Of a stretch of DNA of 64,000 nt, positions 49,561 to 63,483 are shown piece after piece (within the stretch, counting starts at the first letter, position 1; each line of letters starts with the position of its first letter). Made by a program: the position numbers and the translations under genes. Below the pieces are notes generated by a model. The model saw only the letters and a list, made by a program, of their open reading frames with translations. It did not search any database and was not told the DNA's origin. The stretch is from Pseudorasbora parva (Eukaryota > Chordata > Actinopteri > Cypriniformes > Gobionidae): assembly GCF_024679245.1 (NCBI RefSeq), contig NC_090177.1:21217950-21281949 (forward strand). Reading direction: 5' to 3'.

Positions 49561-52500
49561 TGCACTCCACTTGTAAAGATCAGTGGTATGCACAATGCAC
49601 CGTCAAATTTATTTTCTCTCCAGTATTTCATAGTTTTTAATTATTTCACATTACAAATGCTTTGATTTTAAGTTTCATTAACAATTATATTTTTTTTGTT
49701 AATTGGCAGTCTTGGGCATATATACATATAACCAACTAGATCTGCATGTTTCCATTGTCAGCTGTGCCATATTTAGAAGCCCTCTCTTATACAGTTCTCT
49801 TCCACTCCTGATCTTCTTTTCAGGGCTTGTAAAGTTTTATATACTTTCCACTTTCTATCTGTCGTCCCCCTAATGATGCTGACCGGATCTCAGAGAGCTT
49901 AACTGGTGCACTGGAACAAAGCATAGTTCTACAAGCTTGTTTTGGAACGGATAAAAAGTCCTGGATGTTGACTTGCCTTGTGTTTATTGGATCCTGAGAG
50001 CGGTCCTGAAGGAGAACTCACAGCAAGGTTTTAAGTACTTTCTTGTTTATGGTATAGGTGGTTGCTTTGAAGAGCTCCTTTTGGCCAAATTGTATGGGGT
50101 TATTCACAGAACCCATTCTTATGTAATTTTGTGTTTTTTGTTTTTTGCAATAGTTTTTGAATGTTATTAATATGAGCTAGACTGACGCTAAATGTCTATT
50201 TAGATCATTTATTGTACTCCATCTAGCTGTTCTTGAATTCTCGAACATGTCCTGTGTGAATGCCCAGTCATGTCGAGAGAGAGTGGTTTTATTAGGGAAG
50301 CGCGACATTATCGACAAGACATCGGAATCGGCCCAGAAATTGAATAATCTGCATTGGTCCGATATGAAAAAAATATTCCAATATGCCTTGCAGATAAGAT
50401 AACTTATTGATTATGCGCCTGTGACATCTCAATAGTTGCTAGTGTGCAGAAGCGTTTTATTTAGGGGGTCGCTGTTTTTTTTCTGTAAAATAAAATGTAA
50501 ATGTTTATGTTTATGAATAAATAAAGCATTAATTGATATGATCTAAAATATGATTACATTTTAAATGTTTTAAATATACAGTTTATTAATTTGTAATAAA
50601 AAAAATTCAAACAGATAATGAATAACCAAGGATCCAATGTGCTCTTTAGTATTTTTATCATCTGAATTCTGCCATATGTTCTTCAATTGAAGTCATGCCA
50701 CCTGCGCATTAAGCCACACTTAAGTGTGCGCTAGAAATTTAATTGTAATTTAATACATATTTATTTAATTATTTATATTTTTTGTTTTACCTTCATTTAT
50801 ATAATTGTTATATCATCATCATTTGGAACACAGCAGAGTCATAAATGTCCTCTGGGAAAAAAATGGCGTTTGGGGGTTAAAATGCGTGTTATTTTGGCAA
50901 GGTTGCCTGCTAAAATTTGCATTCATAATAGTCGCTTAAACAATGGTATGGAAAACAACCTGCAGGGAGAAAAAAACGTGGACTTGGCAACCCAGTGCAG
51001 TTGAGCTCTGTTGACATTTGACAACTAACGTGATGCGTCGCTTCGTTGCTCTGATTGGTTGTAGATTTATCCAATTGAGAGGTCTTTTCTGGTTCGGTTG
51101 AAACACACCCCATAATCACAGCCCAACAGAGCAGTTTCAGACTCATTGAAACATTGGTATTTTCTACTTTCTTTAGGCAATATACAATATCACTCAATAA
51201 TAATATTAAATACTATGGTAATGCTGAAATGAATCCTAGCCCTGCCTGTCGTGACATTCCCTTCTCTGCCTTCAAATAACCTTATCATGGTAAAATCTAC
51301 ATATTGTTCCCAACAGAATTATTGTTTAGCGTAAAACATGTAGATTAGTGGACAGGCAGTCGATTCATTAAATGAGCCTTTTCCTCACGAAAATGATTTA
51401 TTCAGTGTAGTGAAGCCTCTTTTGCATTGACATCCATTCAAAAAACAGCCTCTGGCCTTCTTTCCTGTGTACTGGCAGCCGCAGCGTTACCGTTAGCCGT
51501 TACCTTTTTTTGGCTAAAGGTTGCAGGCTTGTCATCTAGTGGCTTTGTGAGAGATGCACCAATTGTGCAGCCTTAAAAGGGAACCGGCAGTTTTTTTTCT
51601 TTTTCTTTTTTTTGGGCGATGCTTTGTCAGACTTGCATACAAACTGCATGGCAATAATGTTACCAAGTCCTATTAAACATAGTTATACAACCCTAACCTG
51701 AACACATTCATGCCCCCTGTGAGCTACATTAAACATTCTGTGTAAATGCATCTAAATGCAACTTCAGATGCAGCTTTTGTATTTCATATGCATTGCAAAG
51801 ATGAATTTCATTCATACTAATTTCATTTGATTGGTTACAGCGCTATTGTTATTATCATTCTAATTGAATGTGATTACATGTAAAAATTTGAAAGTAAAGA
51901 AGATACATACATACAATTAAATGGGTAAAAAAACTGCTTTATGAAGGTAAACATGCCCATAAAAGGCATATAACTTATTGGAAAAGATAATTTCTGTCAC
52001 TGCTGCAAACTGACCACCTCACAGAATATGAAAAATATATCAAACATTTAAGGAGTCAACTGTCCACGACAGGTACCAAAGGGACAAACACAAATTAACA
52101 GTAAAATATTGTATATTATTGTTATCGAGAAAAATATCAAGGTATCATTTTTAAATATAATATCGCACATCCCTATTCTGAATTTGTTATTTGAATTTGA
52201 AATAGAAAACCGCTTTAGAAGGCAGCTCAGTATGTTTTAAAACAAATCTAAAGACAAGTGTGGTCAGATATACCAATTTGACTAGATAGCTTGATTCTCT
52301 TCAAAAGTTCACCCACTTTGTCTCTGTCCTCTCTATTGCCCATGGGGATATCGTCTTACATCAAACAGCAGTTGACACACAGTTGGAGAAGTGATGGTCC
52401 GAGAATGGAGGATATGGTCCAGCTTTCTCAGCACTTTCAAAAATGTAAAGAAACGTGACGGATACTATGCACATCCCTCTTCTCTCTTGTGATTGCAGTC

Positions 52501-52775
52501 ACATCTTCTCCCCCTTGCAGCTTTTCCCTGGTTTCCTTTCCCAAAACACCTCTCCTCCTGCCAAGTGTGCAGAGAGGTATGTGTTAGAGAGGGAAGGTCC
52601 TGCAGAGAATCACAATCAGATAATTACTGCTGTTCTCTTCTGTACTCGACTGCTACTTGAGATACAGTGTACAACGCAGTCATTGTACTGTTTTAGTAAA
52701 ACATTGACCAATCAAAAAGAAAGCCCATATGCCACGATGTCCCTCTTCATGGCCACATTTTGCAGTCCATTTGTG
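49561..52775 (+). other. lrp1 intron 1, 3' part, mixed
   Basis: No exon was recognised. There are repeat-like ends at about 50296 (GGGAAGCGCGACATTATCG) and at about 52150-52175 (ATATCGCACATCCCTA). The rest is AT-rich or unique-looking. Confidence 0.4.
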
Positions 52776-52831
52776 TTTGGAGCTCTGTGCTTAAAATAGG
52801 TCCAATATTATTTTAAGCGCAGAGCTCCAAA
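52776..52831. other. Near-perfect 23-bp inverted repeat (hairpin)
   Basis: TTTGGAGCTCTGTGCTTAAA (52776 on) pairs with TTTAAGCGCAGAGCTCCAAA ending at 52831. There is one mismatch in 23 positions and a loop of about 10 nt. Directly to the right is GGGCTGCATGATATTGG, a word seen at ends of fish transposons, so it may be part of a repeat. Confidence 0.6.
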
Positions 52832-54229
<1,398 letters not shown>

Positions 54230-54900
54230 TTGAAATGTTATAAACTGAAACCAGCCCCAGATAAATTCACTTCCTGTTTTTTTTTTTTTTGTGTGGCAAC
54301 AAGGCTCCACCTAGTTGTTTTTGGAAGGAAGAACCGTCCAACTAGTGGACAATTTTATCTCACAATAACAATACAGTTATTTTGGTTTATCTGTGTAATT
54401 TGCTTCTTTGTTCTTAGTTTTAAAACAGTACTAAGTAACTTTTCAACCTTCATAATATATTTTCAAGACTCTTGTGATGATACATCAACTTACAATAGGT
54501 TGAATGACACGTCTGCCATAGCTTGATGGGGTCTGTATCGTTTTTAATCGTACTTTTACACTTCGGGTTTCGGGTAGTAACCCGAGAACAAAAAGAACTA
54601 CACAATTCGACTGCTTTACGGCATATACATCACTTCCACCAACACCCACACTTCCTTACATTCGGACGTGCGAGCCCAACTTTGTTCGTCGGATAATATA
54701 GTCATGTCCGAAGCAGCAGAGACAAATAAGAAAGAAAAGGTTTTGTTGGAGGAAAGCAATAAGAGGAAACGAAAAGGTAATGGGATTAAAGGCAGGACAA
54801 GGATCAACATGTGACCAGCGTTTGCTCGTTGGCGTGAGCTGAAGGAGTTGTGACCGACCGATGCTGTCATGCTTGTTATGGTGATTACCTACTACTAAAA
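54230..54900 (+). repeat. Interspersed repeat with decayed coding block
   Basis: It includes ACAGTACTAAGTAACTTTTC and TTGATGGGGTCTGTATCG. From 54704 there is a coding-like block, MSEAAETNKKEKVLLEES then NKRKRK. It is followed after GTAATGGGATTAAAG by RTRINM-stop-PAFARWRELKEL. The stop and the possible intron-like gap suggest a decayed copy. I recall similar RWRELK-type frames in cyprinid repeats, but no function is claimed. Confidence 0.5.
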
Positions 54901-55295
54901 CATTGAATTGAAGTATCATATAGATTCTGTAAAACGGTAACCAATAGACTACTATAATGACACTGGCTTGTAAACGTGAGCATTGCGATTATTTGGCGTT
55001 TGAAAAATATAAAACCCATGAAATTGTATTCATATGACATGCTGAAACACATGCCACTGACTGTACCTGGGATGAAGACATTTCACACGCGACGCCAGAA
55101 GAACACCTGCATGTGAACTCCTCCTGCAGTGTTCAGGGGAACTGTTAGGTCTGCACCAACCCGCGGCCCGCTTTTATGAAGTTATTTGGCCCCGCACCGC
55201 ACCATTGTATATATTTTTACAACCCGCTGCGCACCCGCGACCATTAAATAGACATACGGGGTCCGCGGGTTATGAGATGACCCGCGCATTACTAG
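54901..55295 (+). other. lrp1 intron 2, repeat-like
   Basis: 55145-55290 is GC-rich (CGCGGCCCGC, GGTCCGCGGGTTATG, GACCCGCGC) and looks like a dispersed repeat. The rest is not recognised. Confidence 0.4.
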
Positions 55296-55848
55296 AGCCC
55301 CTTTCACACTGCACGTCGGACCCGCAATATTCCCGGAACATTGCCGGGTCTCCTTCTGTGTGAAAGCAACCACGTCCCGAAATTGATTCCCGAACTGAAC
55401 CCGGGGTTCGATCCGGGACGAGCGCTGTGTGAACAAAAGCCAAAACTAATGCCCCAATGTGTACGTAGGTATCGTGCGACTCCTAGAGCTTGTTTTTTCA
55501 ATAATACAACCCTGCAGTGCCAGAAGAGCTAGTCGGTGTTTTAAACGCAGAGAGTGTTCGAATACAAAAGAAACTAAAATTAAACAAGCAGAAATGTGCG
55601 CAAACTGGACACAAGTTGAGACCACGGAGCTCCTTACTATCCGCGCTGAAGCTGAGATCGCTCACCATTATACATCACATCAGGATGTCACGTGACAACT
55701 CAATCCGGGACCGTTACGGGTTGTGTGTGAAAGCGCACATATTACGGTATTTCGCTGGCAGTGTGAATGGACCAAATCTAGCGGCCCGGGAACAAATGCC
55801 GGGTCGCATTATCCATGTATTTGCCGGAATCGCAGTGTGAAAGGGGCT
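55296..55848. mobile_element. DNA transposon with AGCCCCTTTCACACTGC ends
   Basis: The left AGCCCCTTTCACACTGC and right GCAGTGTGAAAGGGGCT are perfect 17-bp inverted repeats. The subterminal blocks also mirror one another in part (CGGGTCTCC...GTGTGAAAG against GTGTGTGAAAGCG...CCGGGT). It is about 553 bp and non-autonomous. Target duplication is unclear. Confidence 0.85.
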
Positions 55849-56385
55849 TATCTCAGGTGCTGCTTTAATAACAAACACAATATTTTATAATAAGGATGAT
55901 CATTTAAATTAAACTAATTTGAATGAAACAAATGACTTTTTTTTGTTACAATAGGTTCATTCAACATGTAAATAGAAATGGTACAGAAATTGAATAATAA
56001 AATGCAAAAATAAATACAGCATAATCTTCACTGTGTGAATTAAATATAAATATATTGTTATTAAAGCTACAAAAGTGATTCAGTCACAAGCAGTAAGTTG
56101 TTTTATCTTTCAGGTTTATCAGTTTGACCTAACGTACGGATCCATTATACTGATACACATCCGCTTTACTCTTAGCTGTTTACTTTTACTTGAGATACCC
56201 AATTGTGTTTACATAAATACGCCGCATGATAGGCATTTTGACATGATTGCTTGTATATTCGACCATTCAAGTGCAATAAGACGAGAAGGAGAACTGAATT
56301 CCCAATTGCATGCTGCCAGAAAGACGCTTCAGCTGTGTCCGTCAGTGCAAGCACCGCGTTGAGATCTTTTTCACTACTTATACTG
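55849..56385 (+). other. lrp1 intron 2, no gene
   Basis: AT-rich intron. The two opposed frames at 56075-56362 and 56172-56354 have no recognisable homology. Confidence 0.45.
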
Positions 56386-56520
56386 GATGTTAAAAAGAGT
56401 TATTAAGCACAATGTCTCAAATTAGTGATCGCCTTCAGAGAGGGGCAGCTTTCCATGCGTGCACTTCAGCTGTGAGTTCTTCATCATGACTTATTGTGCA
56501 TAATAACTCTTTTTAACATC
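56386..56520. mobile_element. Short inverted-repeat element (28-bp arms)
   Basis: GATGTTAAAAAGAGTTATT (56386 on) and AATAACTCTTTTTAACATC (ending 56520) are arms of about 28 bp with one mismatch around a 79-nt spacer. It is possibly a tiny MITE. Confidence 0.6.
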
Positions 56521-56866
56521 AAGCACGTCCTGCTCTTCATTGTTCCATTCAGCCATTTCATCACTCTAAAGTGTGAAGTGCTGTGCTACACATATATATT
56601 TACATACCGAGATGTACACAATATTGCAAAATCTCTGACGATAGACATTTTGTACCTTTACCACAATATATATCGTAATACAACCCAGCTCTTAGTCCAG
56701 CTTTTGCATTGTTTACGGAAATTGCTGTCTGATGAATTGGACAGCAAGGTAGAGCTAAGAAATTTAAAATTAACAATTATTTAGGGACACTTGATTAAGG
56801 ATGTACTGACATTAAAATTCTAGCAAATACTGATAAACCAATAATTATGGCCAAGACATTTTTTAA

Positions 56867-57284
56867 AAGGAACTTTATGTAAGAAATGTATTTCAATTAA
56901 TCATAAAATGGCACTGATATGTCACTAGACATTAAGAAATCATGTTCATTTAAAATACTTATAACACTGACAACAGTAGTCCGGCCAGGATATTGTCTTT
57001 TAAAAGTTGTTGTTTCCGCCCTCAACTGATGTTGATGTTGACATGTTGTGTTTTGGCCTGAAGCTCCACCCTCCACCTATCGACCAATCACAAAATCAGT
57101 AGTGTTTCTTCATCCGGGTTGCCAGCTCTGCTCTAGTAACCACAGCTGCAGATACAAACGTTCCTGCTGGATCCTGCAGCCGATCTGGCAACCTCGAGTC
57201 AGGGGGAGGGGGAGAGGGATACACCGCTCTAAAGTGAAAGTGATTGCAGTACCAGTTTTGGCCCCAATCTTACATACACTTCCT
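56867..57284 (+). mobile_element. TTAA-flanked MITE, copy 2 (418 bp)
   Basis: TTAA (56863-56866) then AAGGAACTTTATGTAAGAAA opens it; CTTACATACACTTCCT then TTAA (57285-57288) closes it. Its sequence is nearly identical to copy 1 at 40824-41243 along the full length, with scattered substitutions. Confidence 0.88.
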
Positions 57285-58725
57285 TTAATAGATGATGATA
57301 TTACAATTATATACGTCGTGTATGTGTTTTTGTCCATATACTAAAGACATTTTTTTCTACACGTTAACAAGCGCATCACAACAGTATAATATTGATTGTG
57401 GATATTAATTTTGAGATTTGCTAAATATTACATTTAACCTAGTTGTTGAAGGTAATTAATGAATCGAATATTAATTGTCAAAATAAATCGTTGTTTTTAA
57501 AGATTACATTTTAGTGAGCATTAGATGACCGCTACTAAATATCTGATAAATTATCATATCTGTAATATCTACTGACGCCTGATAAAGCACAAGTATATCA
57601 TGCAGTTTTGATTTTGATCATTGTGAAACGGTTTTATGATTGACCATCACCTCCGAATAGCCGTGAGCATTCATTGAGATCAATGCCAAGCAGTTGTTTC
57701 CGATCACAATACAGATTACAGTCAAAACAGTTCAATGATCACAGTTTAAACACTAAAGATTTTATTGTGCAAACAAACTAATTATCGTCGGCTAGATGTT
57801 TTACATAAACTAAACAAATGATATTCAAATGGCGGACCGCGGTCCACATCTGGACCCTGGAATGCTTTCAGCACCCTTTTCCTATTTCTAGTTGAATTGA
57901 GCAGTGTCAAAACAGCGGTGCAGATCACACCACAAGCACTCGTTTCGTTGTATTTTTTCTGGTAGTGATATTTCAGCGCTATAGTTTGATCTAAAGCCAA
58001 ATGCTTAACGCTTAAAATCAATGTCAACTCAATGTCGATGTCAACTTCCATCGCAATGTTTTATTGTTGACCTCTTCTGATGCCACTTTGGTAGACACCA
58101 CCCAGCCAACCCTATAGGCCACCAAAACGGGGGTTAGCGGCAAACACAGACTACAAAGTGTGTTCGAGGGACGGTCTATGTGTCTCTTCTGAGTGATGGT
58201 ACTAATTAAACTGCTCTGTTTAGTCTGCCTGACTGCACACAGTCCTGTCCAGCAAAGTGATGTGAGCTAATCTCAAACGCAAAAACAGGAGCCCTGCTCT
58301 TTATATATAGCACTGACTGACCGGCTCCTAAGTGTTTACGCACATGCAGGCCTAATGAAGCCGGTTGTACCACACCTTACTTCACATCTGTCACACAACC
58401 CAGACACCCTCACAGCAGGCAGTCATGATGGTTCCACCATCAGTATTTGTGTAATGCTTTACTGTCCAGCAGGAGAACAGACAGAGCTAGTTAAGTGTTT
58501 ACATATGACCTTCTGTGCGCTAATTACAGCCGCCTTTTCATCCTCACAGGCTGACAAACAAACTGCAAACATGCTTTATTTGCCATGTTTACTAATCCAT
58601 GTTTGCACCTAATAGAGTTTATTTATTTAGCCTCTCGATATTATATTAATTTCTTGGTGGAAATTTTGGGCTGCTTTTTCCCCCTTCTTTTTTCTGTTTC
58701 TTTTAAACACTGATGTTCCTCTTAA
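57285..58725 (+). other. lrp1 intron 2, mostly unique
   Basis: 58080-58620 is GC-richer and unique-looking, with homeodomain-like words (TACTAATTAAACTG, GCCTAATGAAG). It is a candidate regulatory stretch. No exon found. Confidence 0.4.
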
Positions 58726-59577
58726 AGGGATAGTTTACCCAAAAATGAAAATTAGCCAATAATTCACTGACCCTCAAGTCATCCTAGGTGTATCTGATTG
58801 TTGCAATGTTGGAGGCTGGAAACGGCGCACATTCAAAGACTTTATTAAGTAAAACAAACAAAACAAAAGTAACGTGGGTAGCCACTCACGGACGACTGCC
58901 ACACACACACAAAATAAAACATTAACAAAACACAATGTAAAGCCTCTCTCGTCCTTTAGTGGTGTCGCTCGTCCTTATATGCCTCCGAGCTCCCTCATGA
59001 GAGGACTCGCTCTTCCCACGTCTCTTGCTCGAGTACCTCGCCACAATGACATTCTTCTTTCAGACGAATACATTCAGAATTATATTAAAAAATGTCTTGG
59101 CTCTTCCAAGCTTTATAATGGCAACGAATGGCTGTTTCTGTTTTGAAGTCCATAAAAGTGCATTTATCCATCATAAAAGTAATCTTGAATTCACAAGAGA
59201 CTTGCGTTCCAGTAAGTTCCGGTGACAAGTGTGGAAGCGCAGGTGATAGAGCAAAACAAAACTCGGTTCTAGCGAGAACTAGCATGTTCTCACCAGAGCG
59301 TCCTACGTCATACGCTGGAACACCAGTCTCTCGTGAACGCGTATGACAGTTAGTTTAAATATGGATATTTTGTTTTACACAAACATAGCGCTTCGTTTTA
59401 GAAGGCCTTTATTAACCCTCCGGAGGAAACTGAAACATCCATTCACTGCCATTATGAAGCTCAGAAGAGCCAGGACATTTCTAATATAACTCTGATTGTA
59501 TTTGTCTGAAAGAAGAATGTCACATATACCTAGGATGACTTGAGGGTGAGTAAATCATTTTGGTGTGATCTATCCCT
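58726..59577. mobile_element. Foldback MITE, AGGGATAGTTTACCC, with an insertion
   Basis: TTAA (58722-58725) then AGGGATAGTTTACCC opens the element; CTTGAGGGTGAGTAAATC then TGATCTATCCCT closes it. The long inverted arms pair TTTCAGACGAATAC with GTATTTGTCTGAAA and others. The left arm is interrupted at about 58795-59046. Confidence 0.8.
58795..59046. mobile_element. About 250-bp insertion in the left arm of the foldback
   Basis: The right arm predicts continuous CCTAGGTATATGTGACATTC in the left arm, but about 250 bp intervene. They run from near TTGCAATGTTGGAGGC to near CTCGCCACAATGAC. The inserted stretch runs TGTTGG...CCACA, with TG/CA ends as in a solo LTR, but no convincing target duplication was found. 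Confidence 0.45.
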
Positions 59578-59889
59578 TTTTTTTTTCTTTTTTCTTTTTT
59601 TACTCTCCTTTAAAACTAAAGTTACTGGGAGTGACCCATGATATCTTATGGAAAAACTAGTAATGCACCAAAATTTTGTTAATTTGTACGTTCAATTAAA
59701 GACGTTTTGGTACTTGAATTAGGATATTTGAATTGTATTTTGTTCATGGGGATTTTGGTTCTTTTCAAGCGATTAATTAAACTAACTGCAGTAAATATGT
59801 ATAGCAATGAGCCGTATCTCAATATTGCGGTCAATGATTGCGGATTGACGGAAATTCCCTGTTTGGGGTGGATCTGCTAAATGAATTGC

Positions 59890-60141
59890 AGAAATGCACA
59901 GTTTGATGTTATACTGTGGTACTTTGACTTATACTATAGTACTTTGTTGTTACTATACTTCAGTACCATGGTATTCCTAGGTGCCTCAGTAAAAAATGCT
60001 GTTTGTTCATATCCAAGAAACCACATTTAACAGAAACATGAGTTAAGTATCTTATCAACATTTTGGACATGGTGCAACATACTACAGTTGTATTTTGGAT
60101 GAGTAAAACCATGGCAGTTTAGGAAATATACCATATAGTAC

Positions 60142-60183
<42 letters not shown>

Positions 60184-60450
60184 TAGTACTATTGTATATG
60201 AATTGTAGTACCTTTACACACATTACATAGTTACATCTAGTGCAAGTACTATACCATGGTTCCACCACACTACTTTTTTTGTTAGCTATTACTAAAATAC
60301 CATGTCAAAAATGTATGATAATACCCTGGCTCTTTTTGTTAATGTCAGTCTCTGTGAAATTAATTGACAGGATGCACAGCTCCCCTTACAAAAAAGTACT
60401 GTGGTACCATGGTACAGTCTTGTGTTAATAACATGGTACACAGTGGACTA
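59890..60450. repeat. Repeat rich in TACCATGGTA palindromes
   Basis: ACCATGG or close variants recur at about 59968, 60110, 60253 and 60405, with scattered GTAC/AGTACT words. An (AT)n run lies at about 60144-60177. This looks like a diverged palindromic interspersed repeat. Class unassigned. Confidence 0.5.
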
Positions 60451-63400
60451 TGACACTAAATGTTTACAATATTCACACATCATTTTACTGACATGGTTAT
60501 CCACTTTTCTCACCAAGTTTCATCTCTTCCAAGAGAATTATATGAAATGTCCAGCTGTAGTTTAAGGGCTGTGACGAGAAATTCACACAGGACTCCTCTA
60601 AATGAGCGGGACATCTAACACGCTCCTGGGCGTTTGAGAACGAGGTCCTCAGAGCACGTAAACATCAAAGAAGTTTTCACCCGCAAATAAACGTTGTGTT
60701 GCGATCCCACCATCTGCCGCTCAAAAAGCGCCACTAATATAATTTCAAGGGCGCTAATGCAGTTTGGCTGAACACACAAAGGGGCTTTTCATTAGACTGA
60801 AGCTCTGACCTTTTGATTTATCATGATCTGTTTCTGTCAATTACACGCATTACACACTTAATCCTCTTTGTTAAAGCAATTTCCAACACTTCAAATTCGA
60901 GAGAAAGGCATCTACCGGCTGTCAGCATTTCAAATGAGAGTGCATGTAAATTTTTGTCTTAGTGTCACGTCTAATCCTGGTCTTAACTGTCATTTTGTTA
61001 TTAGAGCCTTTGTGAAGTCACTAGGCGGCGTCTGCCGGATGTATCTCCACATATATTTGACGACAGGATTGAAGGGATAAAATAAGATGGTTTGCAGAAA
61101 CTTGTTTATCAGTCGTAGTGGTTTTAATTCAGACCCAGTCTGGTGGCTGTAGCTCAGGGTTCAGTTGAGACTTGTCTTGTGCTCCTAAGGTGTGTGTTTG
61201 AGGGTTTTCTCATGTTCTACTTCATCTCTCTAGTTCAGGTTAATTTCTAACTAACAAACTGAGTTCCCGCAAGTGCCCTGCTGCCAGAGCGCATAAATCT
61301 CTTTTTCTCTCTCTCTCTCTCTCTTGTTTCACTTTCTGTCTGGGTGTAAATCATCAGTTTTTTTCAGCAAACCTGGCGCCAAATGTACGTCTTGTTTATA
61401 TCTGTAAGTAGGTCAGTATATCATTATAAAAGCACTGCGATAAGAGACAAGTGCACTCCTGTTCTCTCTCTCCTTCAAAAACTGAAAGAAGATTGGGACG
61501 GGTATGGAGATGTTATCTATCACAATTTCTAGCGCACCTGTAGTGAAAGTCAACTGTTGCATCAAATCTAAATGTGAAGAGAGAATTATTCTGAGCCAGC
61601 CGTAGAAGCATGTCATAGTGAGTTGTGCGCTTTTTCATTTAGTCTTGTGTCTTAATTGCACGACTGTTCACAGGTGTCTTACCTAAGCTGCAATTACCCT
61701 CCAGAGGTAAAGACAGACTCTCACAGTCTGGCTGTTTCAGGGCATCACGCTTGCACGCCCATGGAGCTCATCTGACTCATCTTTCCCAGGCAGACACAAA
61801 AAAGCAAAATGAGATATCAAATTCTTTTTGTGACATCTTTCCAGTTTTGTTCTTCTCTCCTCTCTCATTTGCGGCTTCTCTGTGAATTTCTTTCTGTGTC
61901 TTTGCTTTTAATTTTACCCTTTAGGTATGTTCCAAACCCTTGTTGCGAGCCACCTACCTAGATGGCATGTTTAGGCACCATTGGCTGTTCCGATCTGTAG
62001 GCAGATAATTTATTCTGTTTTATAGGGATTGTTAATTGTCATATCTAGACAGTAAAAAAAATGTGGTTGTCAGAAATGTACTGCAACAAAATATGGTAGC
62101 GTAGCAATTTTAATTTTAAGGTAAGAATGCATATTCGTTAGCTAAATTAATCATATAAACATACCAAATAACATTATATATTATAACTTTATACTGACAC
62201 ACCCCCTTAATATGTAGATGTTAAAGAGAAAAGCCACATGATGAACCAAAGTTCTTCACCTAGAAGTAGATTTTCCACAAGCTGTGTTATACAAATATAG
62301 GTGCGCACATCATAAAAATGAAAATCTCCACCGTGGTGACACGCATGATAGTAAAATTATTCAATAAACATTAATATAACTACATAAGATGGACATAACA
62401 AAACTAAGAAACTACAAATTACAGTTTATCACTGTCAATTCTAAGAAGAATTGTTCTTTTTCACTTCCGCAAACTTAACTGTGTTTTACTATAAAATAAC
62501 ATAAAATGTACTATTATTTTATCACTATATTTGTAACTAGCAATTAATCAATTAACAGGTTTTACTTTAGCATTTTTCTACGGTAATTACCTTCAAAATA
62601 ATGAAAATATCTGCTTATCACTTCACAAAACATGCTGTAGGATTTTTAATCAGGCACCAAATAGAGTCCCCAAGATTACATTCTTTCAGCTAATAGAATC
62701 ATTTTGCATTTTTCAGGGGATATGGTTTGGATCAAGAATGCCCTTTAAAAAAATTTTTCCTTATTTGACTCCAATTACAATAAGAATCTTTTTTCTATTT
62801 TTTCTATTAGAATCTTTCATCGTGTAGAATGTTTTTGTGGCCAGCGTGATTGTGGTCAGGGAAGCAAACAGGACCAGATATGCTCAAAGATGCTTTAGTG
62901 GAGAATAAACTTTCATTTGTGTGGGTCACTGTTGGGCCATGGAAGAATTGTCATTTAAAAAAGAGACACTAACTGCACTGAATGTATTGGTGAATCAGAA
63001 ATCGTGTTCCGGAAAGCTCTGGGGAAAGGAGAGTGCTCGGCGTGGGGCCACATGCATTGAGTGTGTATGTAAATGCTGTCTTTTCACATTCAGATGCTGT
63101 TTCAGACTCTTTGATTGAATGGGTGAGGAGGAGTGATTATTCAGTGTAATTTGCACTTGGTTAAGGCTGTTGCCACCCACAGCCGCCCCTGAGGAGGCTG
63201 ATATCTGTCCGTGTCCTTAAAGCGATTAATTAGATTGAGAAAAGGTCATCAGACATGTGACCTACAGGAAAAGGTGAAGGGTGGGTAACTTGTTTTCTCT
63301 CACGTGATTGTCACGAAACCAATAATAGATTTCACTAATGCTGAAGGTGTCTTTGATTTATTTGGCCATTGATTTATTTTTATTTTTTTCATTTGAGCCT

Positions 63401-63480
63401 TCATTATAACCATAAATGGCACATTAATCCATGCAGTTGCTTAATCTGTCCATCCGTTTCTCAGTATGCATTCTTATCTG
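60451..63480 (+). other. lrp1 intron 2, mostly unique
   Basis: 60560-61080 is compact, unique-looking and rich in factor-like words. There is a CT run at about 61303-61324. 62640-62760 is distantly related to 31740-31830. No exon was recognised. Confidence 0.4.
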
Positions 63481-63483
63481 TCC

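Noticed and set aside
52455..52799. 114-codon frame in lrp1 intron 1
   Set aside because: It resembles no known protein and ends in a hairpin-forming repeat; treated as chance.
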